This document shows, one piece after another, positions 63,085 to 64,000 of a stretch of 64,000 nucleotides of DNA. Every line of letters begins with the position of its first letter. The stretch's first letter is position 1. This DNA is from Oceanospirillum maris DSM 6286. Lineage in GTDB: Bacteria > Pseudomonadota > Gammaproteobacteria > Pseudomonadales > Halomonadaceae. The notes beneath the pieces are model-generated. The model had not been told where the DNA came from and did not search any database. It worked only from the letters and a program-made list of their open reading frames with translations. The position numbers were made by a program, and so were the translations under genes. Location: contig NZ_AUGW01000013.1 of the NCBI RefSeq assembly GCF_000422865.1, positions 1 through 64,000 on the forward strand, read 5' to 3'.

Positions 63085-64000
63085 CTAAAGCGCCTCTAAA
63101 GCCTCCGATAACTTGGTGACGCCGATGACCTCCATACCTTCAATGGCGGCTTTTGGTTTATTAGCCCTTGGCACAATCGCCCGCTTGAAGCCATGTTTAG
63201 CCGCCTCCCGAATGCGCTCCTGGCCGCTGGGAACAGGCCGAATCTCACCGGATAAGCCAACTTCACCAAAAATCACTAAATCATGGGGGAATGGCTGATT
63301 ACGCAGGCTAGAAACCACCGCTAATAACAGCGCTAAATCAGCACTGGTTTCCAGTACTTTAACCCCGCCAACAACGTTAACAAATACATCCTGATCACCG
63401 GTAAACAGGCCGCCATGCTTGTTAAGTACGGCTAGTAGCATCGCCATTCGGTTGGTGTCGAGACCCACGCTGATTCGGCGCGGGTTTGCCATATGAGACT
63501 CATCCACCAAGGCCTGAATTTCGACCAAGAGAGGGCGCGTGCCTTCCCATATCACCATAACCACACTGCCGGAGGCGTCTTCTTGATCTCGGGTTAGGAA
63601 AATAGAGCTGGGGTTTTTAACCTCTTTGAGGCCATTTTCCAGCATGGCAAAAACACCCAATTCATTTACCGCGCCAAAGCGGTTTTTTTGACCGCGAAGG
63701 GTGCGAAAACGGCTGTCGGCATCCCCTTCAAGCAGTAGCGAAGCATCAATCATATGCTCCAGAACTTTAGGCCCCGCCAATGAGCCGTCTTTCGTCACAT
63801 GACCCACCAAGAGTAAAACGGTGCCGGTCTGCTTGGCAAAACGGGTTAAGGCGGCGGCGCATTCTCTGACTTGACTAACACTGCCTGGGGCGGATTGAAT
63901 ATCATCCAGATGCACCACTTGAATGGAGTCAACAACCAGAATTTTCGGTTTCATCTGCTCCGCAACATTCAGGATGGCTTCAACACTGGTTTCCGACAGC
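63085..64000 (-). CDS. radA: DNA repair protein RadA, C-terminal part cut by window edge
   Basis: RadA is a RecA-like branch-migration ATPase. The visible C-terminal 304 codons include the end of the ATPase domain (ILVVDSIQVVHLDDIQSAPG; LLVGHVTKDGSLAGPKVLEH), the RadA-specific motif KNRFG in RGQKNRFGAVNELG, and the Lon-protease-like domain (VFVNVVGGVKVLETSADLA; GEVGLSGEIRPV). The reading frame runs off the right edge; the zinc finger and Walker A are not visible. It may be annotated shorter if the edge is ignored. Confidence 0.95.
   Translation of the reverse strand, partial: LSETSVEAILNVAEQMKPKILVVDSIQVVHLDDIQSAPGSVSQVRECAAALTRFAKQTGTVLLLVGHVTKDGSLAGPKVLEHMIDASLLLEGDADSRFRTLRGQKNRFGAVNELGVFAMLENGLKEVKNPSSIFLTRDQEDASGSVVMVIWEGTRPLLVEIQALVDESHMANPRRISVGLDTNRMAMLLAVLNKHGGLFTGDQDVFVNVVGGVKVLETSADLALLLAVVSSLRNQPFPHDLVIFGEVGLSGEIRPVPSGQERIREAAKHGFKRAIVPRANKPKAAIEGMEVIGVTKLSEALEAL

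Overview
The window looks like a chromosomal segment of a marine-type gammaproteobacterium close to the Oceanospirillales/Pseudomonadales. This is inferred from gene order, not from any database search. Several blocks match the Pseudomonas order: thiC beside tolC; hemW-rdgB-DUF4426-metW-metX-yggT-yggS-pilT; hemY-hemX-hemD-hemC near argH-lptM-lysA-dapF-DUF484; engB-cytochrome c4-dsbA. No tRNA, rRNA or CRISPR array was seen.

Layout. 1-1300: the end of an IS256-type insertion sequence and an Rpn nuclease gene broken by one amber codon. 1376-8624: thiC with its TPP riboswitch, a small unknown gene, tolC and a PAS-GGDEF-EAL protein. 8647-14719: the hemW to yggS block on the minus strand, without proC. 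14824-18403: pilT, a spermidine-synthase-like gene and a DEAD-box helicase. 18538-19004: two tandem, nearly identical, Fur-box-controlled small RNAs on the minus strand, arranged like PrrF1/PrrF2. 19018-23472: hemY-hemX-hemD-hemC. 23582-25590: a two-gene Septu-like (PtuA/PtuB) defence module. 25790-31077: argH, lptM, lysA, dapF, DUF484 and a HAD phosphatase, with xerC missing from its usual slot. 31160-35892: engB, cytochrome c4, dsbA and a TRAP permease pair. 36045-41851: an AT-rich accessory island with a 44-aa unknown protein, a McrC-like nuclease, a McrB-like ATPase, a cytosine-C5 methyltransferase and a decayed HVO_A0114-type DNA-binding gene. 42093-52981: ettA, lpxL, a Cache/degenerate-GGDEF protein, fabI, an OlsF-like double acyltransferase, a methyltransferase, an LPP20 lipoprotein, serA and an ATL protein. 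53190-56617: an ABC transporter and a small beta-barrel. 56645-62946: a sigma-54 response regulator and histidine kinase divergent from a bd-type (CIO-like) oxidase operon. 63085-64000: the C-terminal part of radA.

The main leads are four. First, the tandem Fur-controlled sRNAs beside the heme genes. Second, a sigma-54 -24/-12 promoter match at 60095-60110 that would let the divergent kinase/regulator pair control the oxidase operon and its 38-aa membrane leader protein. Third, the two defence loci, a Septu-like pair and a LlaJI-like McrBC plus m5C-methyltransferase cluster. Fourth, a recurring pattern of short tandem duplications at or near stop codons.
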